Positions 56,376-64,000 of a stretch of DNA of 64,000 bases are shown in pieces. Source of the stretch: Beverwykella pulmonaria (Eukaryota > Ascomycota > Dothideomycetes > Pleosporales > Melanommataceae). The stretch covers positions 2,674,902 to 2,738,901 of the forward strand of contig BCHH01000004.1 of NCBI GenBank assembly GCA_001599595.1, read 5' to 3'. Within the stretch, counting starts at the first letter, position 1. Each line of letters begins with the position of its first letter. The position numbers and the translations under genes were made by a program. The notes under the pieces were generated by a model, which was not told where the DNA came from, did not search any database, and saw only the letters and a list, made by a program, of their open reading frames with translations.

Positions 56376-57174
56376 AGGCGTGTACTCCATATGAGAGAAT
56401 GCGGCGGTAAGGAAGAGTAGGCGTTGTTCTGTTGGACTAATCAGAGTGGTGGGTGGATGGATGGATGGTGGGAAGTGCAGAGCATTCTGTTCAAAGGAGT
56501 ACGGTCGGTATATATTTTACATGATATTAGGTATTTTCCCGTTTCTCGGTTGGGTAAAGGGTAACTAGGAAGCAATAGATATGGGTGTCAGCTGCGAAAC
56601 CATATATGAGAGTCGGTGGTGGGTATTGGGTCGATCTAAAATCAAATCTGCTCTTAACGCGTCCTTTGAATAGGAAATGATCCAAATCAGTGAGATGCGA
56701 GTTCGTCATGCTCGAAAAGAAAGCGTTGTGAAGCTACGGAAAGACGGCTCCTCTAGCATCAAAATCCATAGGGCACGACCGTATAGTGGCATCGCACGCG
56801 TGCTCTTGCTCCTGTTGACTTAGTATTCACAACGCGTCCGGAGAATCTGTGGAGTCGCTTGTTTTAAAACAGTGTTTATTGTTGTTGGTATCTCATCTCG
56901 TATAATCCCGACTACAGACCACAGCCTTTAGGCAGACAGTCCGGCTACTAAAGTACCCAAAGATAAAGCAATTCCAGCCCGATATCCATAACACCAATCA
57001 GATATCGGCTAGTGTCATAGTGAAAACGAAACCGGCATACATGCAGCACCCGATGCTCCAACCCGTGGGCGAAAACCATTTTGTAACGCCGGAAAATGCA
57101 TGTCCCATCTACCGCCTCATCCCAAGTACTTCAGCCCCGTAGAGTCGAAGAAATGAGAGAGAAAATAGAGTAAC
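56376..57174. other. Convergent 3' region helicase/RPB11
   Basis: 799 bases between two stop codons, with a ggat microsatellite run (about 56453-56468). No gene recognised. Confidence 0.4.
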
Positions 57175-57732
57175 TCAGAAGTTGTTCTGTTCGCGTGCAA
57201 CCCGCTCCGCCTCACCTTCGCTGACAATACGCTTACCAAGCCACTCGGTAGTGAAGCTGCGACTCAGCTGGTCGAGGTCCTTGACAATGTCCTGGCAGCA
57301 CTGGATGATGGCCTCCTTGGGGGTGATGGAGCCGTCGGTGGTGACGCGTAGCTCGAAGGTGGCGAAGAGTGGATGTGGGACCTTGTACGCTGAGAAGACG
57401 ATGTGCTCATACTTGTGCAGGCGCTGGGAGAGCATGTTGCCAAGTGTGTGATCTTCCTTGTTGAAGGTGAAGACGGCGGTGTTGGGGACGCCTGGAGACG
57501 GGGTCGTGGGTTAGTACTTTATTTTGGGATAACATGGGAGAGGGAAGAGGGCCCACTCACGAGTCTCGTCCTTCCACTCGACCTTCTTCTGGCCATCATC
57601 GAGGAGGAAGAGCTCGAACCTATTGTCCGCATCCAAGTTAGGTTTGTACGACACATAGCAATTATCCTTGCGATAGTCTCGCTGGACAGCATCCGAGTTG
57701 CCCTCGACGACCTCGTCCGCGAGTCTTGTCAT
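57175..57732 (-). CDS. RPB11: RNA polymerase II subunit Rpb11, with N-terminal extension
   Basis: Two exons 57561-57732 and 57175-57491; the 69-base intron has GTGAGT, a GTACTAACC branch and CTCCAG; 162 residues. The join gives RFELFLLDDGQKKVEWKDET followed by RVPNTAVFTFNKEDHTLGNM and, later, YKVPHPLFATFELRVTTDGS, the Rpb11 signature. Rpb11 dimerises with Rpb3 as the alpha-like platform of Pol II. Usual Rpb11 is about 120 residues and starts a few residues before RFELF; here about 35 extra residues (MTRLADEVVEGNS...) precede it with no nearer in-frame ATG, so the true start or an unseen first intron is uncertain. The C-terminal ~12 residues after EWLGKRI also look family-variable. Confidence 0.88.
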
Positions 57733-58608
57733 GGTTTCGAAGTCTTTATCGATGTGGTGGGTGTGATTGCATGTGTCTTAAGTACAGCACGGAGGATTGC
57801 GTAACAGTGTGTGAAGTGTCGTTGTGTTGGAGGCGGGCTGTACGAAGAGACGGTAATTTATAGTCGTGGTGCACCATAGCTTCGGCTCTGTTCTTGCGCA
57901 TGCAGTTTCTACACGGAGAAAGTGATGGTGGCGATCAGAGTGAAAGACCCGGCACAGGCGCAGAGACATCCACCCACCCTTCACCAACCGACATCGCGGG
58001 GGTCATGGGACGAGCTCGTAGAGGACAACCCAAACCTAGCAGCGAGATTTAGAATGAAAGCTCGACGTACCTATCTGGTGCGTTCATGGTGGGCTATACT
58101 GTCTTCTCTTCACTTTCTTCGTGTATGAAGCTTTCTGGATCTTTTTTTTCGCGGAAAATCAAAGAGCGCGCGCCGAGAGGAGAGGAAAAAGACGTGAAGC
58201 TTCACTGTGTAACAAATATGCAGAAATAACAAAGATCAGAGTTGACAGTAAGAACGTTGGTGAAGAGTTGGTTGACCGCGACCGAGGTGGCGGACGTGAG
58301 GTTGAGGTCTGAGAGCGGCTTCGCGATGTTCTTTGTGCTGGCTCTCACCGCCTTCTCAATTCAGGTAGCGCCGGTGGATCTCCAGGTACCACGATAACTA
58401 TCAGACCGACCGCGACGACTGAAATCACTGCTCCTCCGCTTAACATCGCACCTTATTGAGAATTCCTCTGCCCTCACCTCCTTGCCATATAATCTCCCTG
58501 TTATTTTGAGAATGTCTGACTGCCGGAAACTGTAAGCAAAGTCAACACTTCACCATCGCACCACTTCGACCGCATTTGATGTGAAAGGTATGTTCTCCTA
58601 CTCTAAAT
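57733..58608. promoter_or_regulatory. RPB11 upstream region, no other gene
   Basis: 876 bases. Includes the RPB11 promoter; plus frames 57922-58312 have no motif. This is the boundary beyond which repeats dominate. Confidence 0.4.
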
Positions 58609-58738
58609 ACATTTTTTAAGTACATTATTTAAGAACATTCTCTGGGTGCATTTTCTGAGTACATTCTCCGAGCACATTCTCTGAGTACATTCTCCGAGCA
58701 CATTCTCTGAGTACATTCTCCGAGCACATTCTCTGAGC
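58609..58738 (-). repeat. 13-base tandem array, ten copies
   Basis: Ten contiguous 13-base units based on acattctctgagt / acattctccgagc. The central six alternate strictly between the two variants, giving a 26-base higher-order unit, while the first three copies are diverged. A minus-strand frame with a Ser-Glu-Asn-Val-Leu period is caused by the array. Confidence 0.9.
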
Positions 58739-58889
58739 ACATGTATTATACGCGCCTCTCAGAACTGTAGTAGTTGGTCTGGCTACCGGTATTGCGCGCA
58801 GAAAAGATCTCCGTGTTCCCATGCATTCCACCCTCAATCTTTTGGCTAACGTTTGTATGCAGTACCCGAAGTCGAGCCGGTTTCCGGCT

Positions 58890-59171
58890 TCAATGCCTCA
58901 ATGAATTTCTTGATGACCTCTTCAAGAGCCCCTCAGCGGCACTCTGCAGCGTCTCAGCAACTTCAAGCGTGGAGAAGCCACACTGTTGCTGTTTAATTGT
59001 TGTTGGGTAACAGATTTCGGTCACTTCCAGCTGGGCCACTCTCTGCAGAGACATGTTGGAGTCTTGAGCCGGAGAGAGGAGCAACTCATGCTGGCCGACC
59101 AAGGCAACAATTTTCTCGATGAGGCCAACAAGCTCTTTCTTCTTGAACAAATCCCATTTGATTCTCTTCAA
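58890..59171 (-). pseudogene. STAND N-terminal-domain-like relic
   Basis: A 94-codon minus frame reads KRIKWDLFKKKELVGLIEKI followed by VALVGQHELLL. This resembles the end of the N-terminal domain common in fungal NACHT/ankyrin STAND proteins (a W-x-F/KKE helix, then a leucine-rich IERLKSLL-type helix). It is not connected to any nucleotide-binding motif and points away from the NACHT-ankyrin relic on the plus strand. Weak evidence; could be chance. Confidence 0.35.
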
Positions 59172-59309
59172 TATGTTTGGGCGATGATGGTCAACCCGCT
59201 TACGAGTCTTGGTGACAATACCGTTTTGTTGCTGAAGGCCTCAACGACACCATTCGGGACAACATCGAAAGCACTCTAGCTCAGCGTGCTATAGGAACCT
59301 TCCTATGAG

Positions 59310-60360
59310 TTAGCTTCGTCATCGGAGAGTTAAGTGAGAAGACAACGTCCCGGGAAATGCTTTATGCCTTGGAAATCTACCGACTGGTCTACCCGTAGTC
59401 TACGATCATATTCTGTCGAAGATTGACCCGAGACAAATATAAATATGCTTAACGCTTCTACACTGGATTGCGCTTGCTACTCGGCCATTAACTTTGAGGA
59501 ATCGTACTTATGCTATCAGAGCTGGCGCCATTGATCGTCTCCTACACGAAATCACAAAATCTGAACCTCTCCCCCAAGTTCTTAGAGATAACGAAACCCT
59601 GGTGCACTAACATGCAAGAGACTGCCTGCTTCGGAGAAGGTTCTTCAACATTGCGATTAGCCAAAGGCATGAAGACGTCCTACTTCTATTTCTCGAGCAC
59701 GGGTTCAACGTCGACTACGAATATAAAGGACTCCTCGGAGCAAGCTATGACATAAATCCTAGCGTTCTACGTATTTCACTTGATCGAAACATGAGAATGA
59801 AGGAAGAGCAACGGACGAGTCTATTCTCTGCGGTCGCGATTAGGATCGGGTCCATAGTGATGACAATGCTGTTGGACCACCTTGAAGGAAGATTTGGCGA
59901 AACCTCCAACCGGTGGCGCACTCCCCCACCACAAGTCGCCTTTGAGGCCCTGGCCAATTGGGCAGATATAATCCGTCAGAGATATGATGTAGTCATGTGC
60001 CTCCTCCAACGTGGCATTAGTGCTATGTATAAGGGCTCATGGAAGTCATTCAGCTGCAATGCTCTTGGAAGAACCAAAACTCGGGGACCATGACATTTCT
60101 ACTTCCTAGGTATTCTTAGACTATGGCTACAATATCAACGCGCCTCAAATTGGGGAGCGTATGGAACGATCCCGACCGCTCACCATGGCGAAATGTGGTC
60201 GCACATAACAAGGATGAAATGCTGGAGTTCCCCTTGAAGAATGGCACAGGGCTCAATACGTTGGATGATTGTGGGCACCTTCCACTCGATTACGCACTCA
60301 ATTCGCTCATTTTCCGCTGAGATCTGTAGCCACCATGTTGAAACATGGTGCTACAAAGGG
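59310..60360 (+). pseudogene. NACHT-ankyrin (STAND) relic
   Basis: Plus-strand pieces read SFVIGELSEK, NLPTGLPVVYDHILSKIDPR, LTLLHWIALATRPLTLRNRT, then DVLLLFLEHGFNVDYEYKG, FLDYGYNINAPQ, NTLDDCGHLPLDYALNS and TMLKHGATKG. The first three fit the winged-helix region that follows a NACHT domain (LP-x-x-L-x-x-x-YD-x-IL, LQWLAFSARPL); the rest fit ankyrin repeats (hydrophobic-LLxxGAxVN, TPLxYA). In-frame stops (TAA about 59442, TAA about 59608) and frame changes (about 59380, after 60090 and about 60200) break it. The Walker motifs are not present. Such proteins act in fungal nonself recognition. Confidence 0.6.
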
Positions 60361-60745
60361 CGCGGCTCGTTGCAAAAGCAATCACGTGCGAGAACATCAA
60401 AATTGAAGCACATCGTAAAACAGCCAAAATAAATCGGATTTTGGCCCAAATCGGCTCAAATTTGGCGCCACGACTATGCTGTAAAGTTGTTATTGCCCTT
60501 ATGTTTGATGCAGAGCTTTGCAATCTTTACAAAGTACAATGGGTGGAGTTTTTGTCTTATATACTTAGCCATCTCAGGATCCTCTTGCCAGATGCGAACA
60601 ACCTCATTTTGAGCGCTCTTTTTGCTCTCCTTTGAGGCCAACTCAATTTCAAAGCTATCTAAGAAGCCCTCTAGCCTGCCAAAGCAGCGCTCAATTGGGT
60701 GGAGATCTAGTAAAAATGGAGGGTGTGGAGCAAAGATTATATTAT

Positions 60746-61321
60746 TGTTATACGAGGTGAACACTTACTGGGTCCGGTCCGTACTAAGGCGGTGCGTAAG
60801 CGTAGGTGTCGTAGGATTATTCTGTGAGGTTCGAAGACGATGATATAAGACAACGGGGTGGTAAATCCAATCAATAAATTGACTAACTAACTTGCTGTAT
60901 CAATCTGNGTAAGAGACGAGTGAAGTTATTTGAGTTGACTACAAAGAGCAAACATAACATAGGAAACTGTCCTCCTTATATATTTCCTCTTTGACCATGG
61001 AATCCCGAGTCTCCCAGGTCTCCCTTCTTCTTGGCGGGATAATTGGGATCCTTCAATTCTCCCGAGTTTCCTGTGTCTTGGCGTGATCTTCTGGGATCCT
61101 TCGGTTCTCCCGAGTTTCCTTTGTCTTGGCGGAATCTTGAGGATCCTTCGATTCTTCCGAGTTTCCTCTTCCTTGGCGGGATATCTTCTGTCACGTGCCT
61201 CGCTTACCTGCGCGAATCCTCGCTGTTCCTTTGCGCCCGCCTGCGCGCCGTGCTGCGCCTGTTGACGGGGTTGGTTCCTCATCTGCAGCCCGCATCTGTG
61301 CTACTTCTTCGAACCGTAACA
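60746..61321 (-). mobile_element. Solo LTR copy A (576 bases), inverted
   Basis: Reads, on the minus strand, TGTTACGGTTCG...CTCGTATAACA with TG/CA ends. It is the reverse complement of copy B at 61385-61960 and the same length. It contains one ambiguous base (n at 60907) where copy B implies T. No target-site duplication: flanks are attat and gtacg. It carries three internal 48-base tandem units at 61045-61188 (listed separately). Together with copy B it forms a 1.2 kb palindrome with a 63-base spacer. Confidence 0.85.
61045..61188 (-). repeat. Internal 48-base triplication inside the LTR
   Basis: Three adjacent 48-base units (each starting gggatccttc or ggatccttc and ending in a ggcg-containing segment) lie inside LTR copy A, preceded by a partial fourth. 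The same array is present inverted in copy B at about 61518-61661. Its period causes repetitive open frames on both strands that I do not regard as genes. Confidence 0.85.
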
Positions 61322-61384
61322 GTACGCAGTAGAGATAGTAAATCCTTGTTGTCAGCTTGTTGTTTTGCGTCATTGTAAATACAG

Positions 61385-61960
61385 TGTTACGGTTCGAAGA
61401 AGTAGCACAGATGCGGGCTGCAGATGAGGAACCAACCCCGTCAACAGGCGCAGCACGGCGCGCAGGCGGGCGCAAAGGAACAGCGAGGATTCGCGCAGGT
61501 AAGCGAGGCACGTGACAGAAGATATCCCGCCAAGGAAGAGGAAACTCGGAAGAATCGAAGGATCCTCAAGATTCCGCCAAGACAAAGGAAACTCGGGAGA
61601 ACCGAAGGATCCCAGAAGATCACGCCAAGACACAGGAAACTCGGGAGAATTGAAGGATCCCAATTATCCCGCCAAGAAGAAGGGAGACCTGGGAGACTCG
61701 GGATTCCATGGTCAAAGAGGAAATATATAAGGAGGACAGTTTCCTATGTTATGTTTGCTCTTTGTAGTCAACTCAAATAACTTCACTCGTCTCTTACACA
61801 GATTGATACAGCAAGTTAGTTAGTCAATTTATTGATTGGATTTACCACCCCGTTGTCTTATATCATCGTCTTCGAACCTCACAGAATAATCCTACGACAC
61901 CTACGCTTACGCACCGCCTTAGTACGGACCGGACCCAGTAAGTGTTCACCTCGTATAACA
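61385..61960 (+). mobile_element. Solo LTR copy B (576 bases) with TACAG target-site duplication
   Basis: TGTTACGGTTCG...CTCGTATAACA. Flanked by tacag at 61380-61384 and at 61961-61965, a perfect 5-base duplication as made by LTR-retrotransposon integrases. A TATA-like atatataagga (about 61724) supports this orientation. It is inserted in the transposase relic; joining the flanks across one copy of the duplication continues the transposase frame. No internal retrotransposon genes, so it is a solo LTR from recombination. Copy A is near-identical, so both are young or gene-converted. Confidence 0.88.
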
Positions 61961-62177
61961 TACAGCACGCGCGTAAAGCTTCAACGCCAGTTCCAGCCTT
62001 AATATCCGCATAGGAAAATTCAGCAATTTTTCTAAGAGTAATTACGGCACTACAAAGCTTATTAGGATAATCTTTAGCGCCTTTAGGGCGTGGGTGGGTG
62101 GGTGGTGTGGGCATAATGTGAGTTGAATTGATAAATCTCACAATTTGGCAGAGGTTGAAGTTTTGAAGTTCTCTCAC

Positions 62178-62515
62178 CGCCCTCTAAGCGAGATGTTCCC
62201 ATTGGCTGAACTAGCTACTGAAAAGCGGCAGAATTACCCACGGAATGCTTTTGCACCGAGCCTTGCCCTTTGTAGTATTATGAACTATATTAGTATTGGT
62301 GCTCACGTCTTAATTGTTACATAGTATACTTGTTCTACTATTGTTTAATAAGATAGTTAGATTATACAGGTCTACCTGTGTAAAATAGTCTGCGTCGTAC
62401 GTGTGTGAATAATTGTTCTTATTTCCTGTAGAACCTAGTTATACAGCTGCACTGTGCCTTTTAAAGCTATGTACTATCCCCTGCTAATTGTCTGCTACAT
62501 CCTTAAGTTTACGTG
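62178..62515. other. AT-rich flank of the mariner relic
   Basis: 338 AT-rich bases including a TATA/TAG-rich run 62300-62420. No gene, no clear terminal inverted repeat of the transposon found. Confidence 0.35.
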
Positions 62516-62520
62516 CAAGC

Positions 62521-62745
62521 TGTGACGGATCTACATGAGCTGAGGGTACAGCTGAGCATCTGAGCTGTACGGCTGAGAGTACGGCTGAGGATATTGCGTT
62601 CAGCCTTTCAGCTGCTTTCAGCTGGATCGCCGATCCATCTGAGCGCACGTGTATATATAGCCTTCTCTATCGACAACCAAGCCTGCAGCTTGATTGTTCT
62701 CGTCAATAGATCAGTTTGGATTCTGCCCACCATGCCGACGTGACA
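62521..62745 (+). mobile_element. Second solo LTR (225 bases) with CAAGC target-site duplication
   Basis: Begins TGTGACGGATC and ends CGACGTGACA (TG...CA). It is bordered by caagc at 62516-62520 and caagc at 62746-62750, a perfect 5-base duplication. A TATA box (gtatatatagcc, about 62651) sits in the centre, and the left half has several degenerate agctgag/acggctgag motifs. Unrelated in sequence to the 576-base LTR. The short length and start suggest a Ty1/copia-like family. Confidence 0.72.
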
Positions 62746-62809
62746 CAAGCATGCTTAAGCCCTACACACAATCCTATCTACACCTACCTGTAAACATCCT
62801 AAAGAATAC

Positions 62810-62897
62810 CTACAAGCATCCTTACACTTAAACACAAACACCCTTAAACTTCCCTACAAGCATCCTTACACTTAAACACAAACACTCTTAAACTTCC
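62810..62897 (+). repeat. 44-base tandem duplication
   Basis: Two units (62810-62853 and 62854-62897) starting ctacaagcatccttacactt and differing at one base, with a partial third (ctataag) after them. Lies directly left of the next LTR-like segment. Confidence 0.9.
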
Positions 62898-62905
62898 CTA
62901 TAAGC

Positions 62906-63322
62906 TGTAAGGGGTGGGGTCACTAGGCGATGGTAACAGAGGATAGCACGGAGAAGAGTTCGCATTCCTAAAGAATACTCAAACGAATCGCTACCGAGCA
63001 CAGCCCGTAGCGATCCGGGAATATATATGCCCAGTCATGTGACATCACCTGACTATAGCCTAGACAGGGTAGGACTAGCGTGGTGCACCACCTAGTGACC
63101 CCACCTGTCCCAATCTGGCCTAGTCTAACCCCATAAGGTTCGACCTAGCGCCAGGGCCTGGTTATATGGATCCTTCGGCTCGCCTCGGATCCTTCGTCTG
63201 AAGCCTTGGCAGGACCTTATAAACTCTGCCGGCCTCTGCCCTCCTTGTTCTTCTTCATGCTTCCTTCTGTCGCTAGATAGGAATACAATGCTTATTATTT
63301 GAGCCTCTTCTATCCCCTTACA
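62906..63322 (+). mobile_element. LTR-like segment (417 bases) with inverted ends
   Basis: Starts TGTAAGGGG and ends CCCCTTACA, a 9-base perfect inverted terminus with TG/CA ends. A TATA-like ttataaac lies about 63209. Internal ggggtcactagg (62915-62926) is matched by cctagtgacccc (63092-63103) in inverse orientation. No 5-base duplication flanks it (taagc versus gggtg), so it may be one LTR of a rearranged element rather than a clean solo LTR. Confidence 0.45.
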
Positions 63323-63801
63323 GGGTGGACAAACAACAATCTTGGGCTGCAATGGCTTGAGCAAGTATTTAATAGGGAAACAAAGGCAAAGGTGCAATAA
63401 GCGTATTTTAAGGCAGATGGGTTGTCTCGCACTGAATAGGGTTTAGAGTAGGGTTGGAGGTAGATAGGAGTGTATTGTAAGAGAGACGAATCGCTGCCAA
63501 GCCACATTGGCAGCGGGGGAACACTAATAGGCTACATCACATGTCATCACAGCCATATTGCCTCCGTACAGGCCCGGTACCAGCCTTACAACATGTACAG
63601 GCAAAACCGGCCTTACACACCCTTCTTGTTTCAACACCAATGCGGATTGTGTTCCTCGGCGCCGCCGAGCATAGTGGCCGTACTAGATTCTCCGACTTAT
63701 GTGTTTCCATACACTATCTGCGCTTAAAGTGAGGCCTTAATACTAAGGGACGTGAGGCTCTAAAGTAGTTGGAAGTGTGACTGAACCTGAAAGGTCAAGC
63801 C
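63323..63801. other. Non-coding interval left of ankyrin gene
   Basis: 479 bases with short frames only. Possibly retrotransposon-derived; nothing recognised. Confidence 0.3.
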
Positions 63802-64000
63802 TTATTCTATGGCACTGGCTTTGCGGAGGCATTCTACAACTGTTTTGTGTCCTCCTTCTGCCGCTGCCTGCAGTGCTGTTTTTCCATCTCTACCTCCTGC
63901 TGCTGCATTAACATCGGCCTTCTCCTGAAGCAGCAGCTCAACTACTGCAAGATGTCCTCCTCCTGCTGCAGCTTGCAGTGCTGTTCTTCCATTACTACCT
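63802..64000 (-). CDS. Ankyrin-repeat protein, C-terminal end (runs off right edge)
   Basis: The minus frame is open from the window edge to TAA 63802-63804. It encodes NGRTALQAAAGGGHLAVVEL, LLQEKADVNAAAGGRDGKTA, LQAAAEGGHKTVVECLRKAS, then AIE: one complete and parts of two ankyrin repeats (G-TALQAAAxGGHxxVVExLL). The repeats are strongly alike at DNA level (aaacagcactgcaggcagc against gaacagcactgcaagctgc), implying recent amplification. In fungi such repeats commonly end NACHT or phospholipase STAND proteins; the rest of this gene is outside the window. Confidence 0.7.
   Translation of the reverse strand, partial: GSNGRTALQAAAGGGHLAVVELLLQEKADVNAAAGGRDGKTALQAAAEGGHKTVVECLRKASAIE

Larger units (their letters stand above)
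60474..62177 (-). mobile_element. Tc1/mariner-like transposase relic, interrupted by two LTRs
   Basis: On the minus strand the N-terminal piece (62177 to 61961) reads PTPPTHPRPKGAKDYPNKL, ITLRKIAEFSYADIKAGTG, a helix-turn-helix start. The C-terminal piece (60745 to 60474) reads NNIIFAPHPPFLLDLHPIER followed by CFGRLEGFLDSFE, matching the last catalytic block (hydrophobic-H-P-P-x-x-x-D-L-N-P-I-E) of Tc1/mariner transposases. The 63 bases between the LTRs (61322-61384) continue the N-terminal frame (NDAKQQADNKDLLSLLR). The central catalytic part is missing. I could not identify terminal inverted repeats. The element is dead. Confidence 0.6.

Noticed and set aside
57922..58312. Small plus frames of 63-68 codons
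   Set aside because: No motif; lie in the RPB11 upstream region.
58625..58837. Minus frame with repeated Ser-Glu-Asn-Val-Leu
   Set aside because: Generated by the 13-base array.
60926..61780. Repetitive open frames mirrored on both strands
   Set aside because: They lie inside the inverted LTRs and come from the 48-base internal units; identical frames in both copies reflect the palindrome.
60746..61960. Interpretation of the palindrome as a CRISPR array, origin or MITE
   Set aside because: Eukaryotic context, LTR-type TG/CA ends, TATA box and a 5-base duplication fit solo LTRs; arms are far too long for a MITE hairpin.
1..64000. tRNA, rRNA or snRNA genes
   Set aside because: I looked for TTCRA-type T-loops with pairing arms; candidates (for example near 53190 and 63134) do not form an acceptor stem by eye. 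A tRNA covariance-model scan would settle it.

Overview
The window is nuclear DNA of a filamentous ascomycete (Pezizomycotina). The evidence is the dense gene spacing, short introns of about 47-80 bases with GTRNGT donors and CTAAC/CTGAY branch points, HET-domain and NACHT-ankyrin genes, a Zn2Cys6 regulator, a PDR-type ABC transporter, and relics that look like RIP (repeat-induced point mutation) and transposon decay. I cannot fix the class; nothing here is bacterial.

Layout. 0-9 kb is a housekeeping block: a partial NAT9-like acetyltransferase, proteasome ATPase RPT4, U3 snoRNP protein RRP9, a truncated MSH4 relic, ribosome assembly factor RSA4 and a 63-residue membrane protein. 9-14 kb is a nonself-recognition (HET) island with one full HET gene between two HET relics. 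13.8-18.6 kb holds a HAD phosphatase, SDH2 (succinate dehydrogenase Fe-S subunit) and an MFS transporter. 18.6-34 kb is accessory: an alpha/beta-hydrolase pseudogene, a large PDR ABC transporter, an alcohol dehydrogenase pseudogene, a Zn2Cys6 transcription factor and an intracellular GH3 beta-glucosidase.

34.8-57.7 kb returns to mostly conserved genes: an AIG1/FAR-17a membrane protein, a C2H2 protein, BET2 (Rab geranylgeranyltransferase beta), a RhoGAP, a second HET gene with a disrupted 3' end, GDB1 (glycogen debranching enzyme), a HIRAN-SNF2-RING helicase of the RAD5/HLTF type and RPB11. From 58 kb on the window becomes a repeat-rich graveyard: a 13-base minisatellite, a NACHT-ankyrin relic, a mariner-like transposase relic cut by two 576-base LTRs in inverted orientation, a 225-base solo LTR with target-site duplication, another LTR-like segment, and the end of an ankyrin-repeat gene running off the right edge.

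Functionally the conserved genes are unrelated housekeeping functions (protein turnover, rRNA processing, respiration, glycogen, Rab prenylation, DNA damage tolerance, transcription) and do not form one pathway. The accessory stretch has transporters, a regulator, oxidoreductase debris and a glycosidase but no core biosynthetic enzyme, so I do not call a metabolite cluster. The most informative observations are gene-structure oddities (a start codon split by an intron, a GC-AG intron, a stop-free 48-base intron, a decayed splice donor in MSH4) and the nested transposon palindrome. All exon joins were read by eye from splice signals and frame; none has transcript support here.
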